The translations under genes and the position numbers were made by a program. Below the pieces are notes generated by a model. It was not told the DNA's origin. It did not search any database and saw nothing but the letters and a program-made list of their open reading frames with translations. A stretch of 6,682 nucleotides of DNA from Thiobacillus sp. (GTDB taxonomy: Bacteria > Pseudomonadota > Gammaproteobacteria > Burkholderiales > Thiobacillaceae), in NCBI GenBank assembly GCA_003510325.1, contig DONB01000064.1, positions 2,023 to 8,704 on the forward strand. Direction: 5' to 3'. Below, piece after piece: positions 5,403-6,682 of this stretch. The first letter of the stretch is position 1. Each line of letters opens with the position of its first letter.

Positions 5403-5576
5403 CTTGGTCCATCTTTCGCCGAGTTCGAGCACGCCCTGATCCGCGAGTGGCAGCGCGAGGGCCTCTCCGCCAGCTTCGAGCGACTGATGCACTAGAACCG
5501 GGCGGCCATCGTGCTGGAACAAGGTGTACTTGGAACGGGCCGCGAATGCATCAACCTAACCGGCGATTACCTGTGA
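5403..5576 (+). pseudogene. interrupted reading frame, possibly a serine-recombinase relic
   Basis: In the frame starting at 5403 the translation opens LGPSFAEFEHALIREWQREG (to 5462), which resembles the LGxFAEFERxLIRERQREG stretch near the end of the catalytic domain of Tn3-type resolvases and invertases. The next residues, SASFERLMH, do not continue that family, and a TAG stops the frame at 5493-5495. The same frame then continues sensibly for 26 codons (NRAAIVLEQGVLGTGRECIN, then LTGDYL) to TGA at 5574-5576. The region therefore looks like one gene broken by a nonsense change, with its 5' end missing. The resolvase resemblance covers only about 18 residues, so an unrelated protein is quite possible. 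No inverted repeats typical of transposon ends were found nearby. From 5577 to 5678 I see nothing except a T-run at 5630-5636. Confidence 0.35.
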
Positions 5577-5678
5577 CACAAGTAGCGCCATCAGCCCGCC
5601 ACGACCGCTGCAAACGGCTTAGCGTACGATTTTTTTCGTTTTCTGAGGCGCCCCCAAACAGAGAAGGAGGAAAACATC

Positions 5679-6682
5679 ATGAACCCGACTGAAGCCGGAG
5701 GACTCACCCCCGAGGAAGCCCGAACCCGCCTCGCCCGCTTTGGGCCAAACCGCCTGTTTACGCCGGCCCCGGTGCGCTTCTGGGCGATCGCCGCTGAGGA
5801 AGTCCGGGAGCCGATGATCCTGCTACTACTGGTGGTTGGCATTTTCTACAGCCTGTGGGGTGGGCTGGGCGACGCCATCACCATCTTCGTGGTGATCGGG
5901 CTATTGGTGGCCGCCGAGGTCGGCAACGAGTTCCGCGCCAAGCGCGCAATCGCCGCGCTCGAACGCATCGCCGCGCCCATGGCGCGGGTACGCCGCACGG
6001 GCCAGGTGATCGCGGTGGAAACCGAAACCATCGTGCCGGACGATGTGCTGATCCTGATGCCCGGCACGCGGCTCGCGGCCGATGCCAAAATCAGCGCCGC
6101 CGTCAACCTCAGCGTGGACGAGGCGGCGCTCACCGGCGAATCGCTGCCTGCGGAAAAATCCGCAGGTGATGTCGTCTATGCCGGCACGGTCGTGATGTCG
6201 GGCGAAGGCGAAGCCGAAGCCACCGCCACCGGCAACGCAACCCGCCTCGGCCAGATGGCCGCGCAGCTGAGCACGGTGAAGCCGCCCAAGACGCCGCTGC
6301 AACTGGCGATGAAAGCGCTGGCCGGCAAGCTGGTGTGGGTCGCAGTGTTTTTCTCGGTCGTCATTCCGCTGATCGGCATCGCCCGCGGCGGCGACTTGCG
6401 CCAAATGATCCTCACCGGCCTGTCGCTCGCCTTCGCCACCATTCCCGAGGAACTGCCCATCATCATCACCATGGTGCTGGGCCTGGGCTCCTACCGCCTG
6501 TCGCGGCAGAACTTCCTGGTCAAGCGCCTGCGTGTCGCCGAAACCCTGGGCGATGCCACCGTCATTCTCACTGACAAGACCGGCACCTTGACCGAGAGCC
6601 GCATGCAGGTGGCGTCGGTGTGGCCGCAGGCGCAGCAGCAGATGGTGCTCCAAGCCGCGCTTGGCACGGTCTCGCCGGAAGT
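5679..6682 (+). CDS. P-type cation-transporting ATPase, N-terminal 334 codons (runs off the right edge)
   Basis: The ATG at 5679 follows AAGGAGG (5663-5669, nine-base spacer), and the frame is open to the window end. The protein starts with a cation-ATPase N-terminal motif (LTPEEARTRLARFGPNRL, residues 9-26), then M1-M2 (about 46-84), the actuator domain with VDEAALTGESLP (T152-G-E-S155), M3 (about 217-237), M4 with the ion-site motif IPEELP (255-260), and the phosphorylation motif DKTGTLTE with aspartyl-phosphate D299. This is the plan of P2-type (Ca2+/Mg2+-like) ATPases, normally about 800-900 residues, so over half is missing. There is no N-terminal CXXC metal-binding domain and no CPC/CPX in M4, so it is not a P1B heavy-metal pump. 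PEELP does not by itself fix the ion. It sits downstream of a padR relic, which may once have been its regulator. Confidence 0.95.
   Translation, partial: MNPTEAGGLTPEEARTRLARFGPNRLFTPAPVRFWAIAAEEVREPMILLLLVVGIFYSLWGGLGDAITIFVVIGLLVAAEVGNEFRAKRAIAALERIAAPMARVRRTGQVIAVETETIVPDDVLILMPGTRLAADAKISAAVNLSVDEAALTGESLPAEKSAGDVVYAGTVVMSGEGEAEATATGNATRLGQMAAQLSTVKPPKTPLQLAMKALAGKLVWVAVFFSVVIPLIGIARGGDLRQMILTGLSLAFATIPEELPIIITMVLGLGSYRLSRQNFLVKRLRVAETLGDATVILTDKTGTLTESRMQVASVWPQAQQQMVLQAALGTVSPE

Noticed and set aside
5606..5636. Possible terminator: CGCTG/TAGCG stem followed by seven T
   Set aside because: The stem is five pairs including a G-T wobble, with a nine-base loop and five bases before the T-run; too weak to call.
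5901..6653. Minus-strand open frame of 250 codons
   Set aside because: It lies antisense to the P-type ATPase, whose frame carries TGES, PEELP and DKTGTLT; the antisense protein is low-complexity (H, G, R, Q rich) with no domain.

Overview
The window reads as chromosome or genomic island of a Gram-negative proteobacterium, most likely a beta- or gammaproteobacterium. Coding sequence is GC-rich, one intergenic stretch is distinctly AT-rich, several exported proteins have Sec signal peptides, and there is a periplasmic c-type cytochrome. The species cannot be fixed from the sequence. Gene content points to metal/oxyanion resistance and redox sensing.

Layout, left to right. (1) 1-252, minus strand: the N-terminal 84 codons of a MoxR-family AAA+ ATPase running off the left edge. 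(2) 253-453: AT-rich divergent control region with a near-perfect 28-bp palindrome (389-416), which overlaps a TATAAT -10 box facing right and a plausible promoter facing left. (3) 454-2190: a likely operon of a 47-residue exported peptide, a full-length two-domain chromate transporter (ChrA) and a PadR-family repressor. (4) 2191-2328: control region with two AACCCTT repeats 21 bp apart. (5) 2329-5078: an OmpR-type response regulator and a membrane histidine kinase overlapping by ATGA, a possible 31-codon bridging ORF, and an exported monohaem cytochrome with a C-terminal CMACH motif. (6) 5079-5678: a worn region with a 35-residue membrane peptide behind a near-ideal Shine-Dalgarno, the 3' half of a second padR gene with an internal TAG, and a second interrupted reading frame with a short serine-recombinase-like stretch. 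(7) 5679-6682: the first 334 codons of a P-type cation ATPase running off the right edge.

Working model (inference): the PadR protein controls the exported peptide, chrA and itself through the 28-bp palindrome. The two-component system autoregulates through the AACCCTT repeats and drives the co-transcribed cytochrome. The second padR relic beside a P-type ATPase suggests another PadR-controlled transport module that has decayed.

No RNA genes, CRISPR arrays or intact mobile elements were seen. The less ordinary content is the three very small ORFs (47, 31 and 35 residues), the palindrome, the HxxHxxH cluster in the kinase sensor domain, and the decayed second PadR locus.
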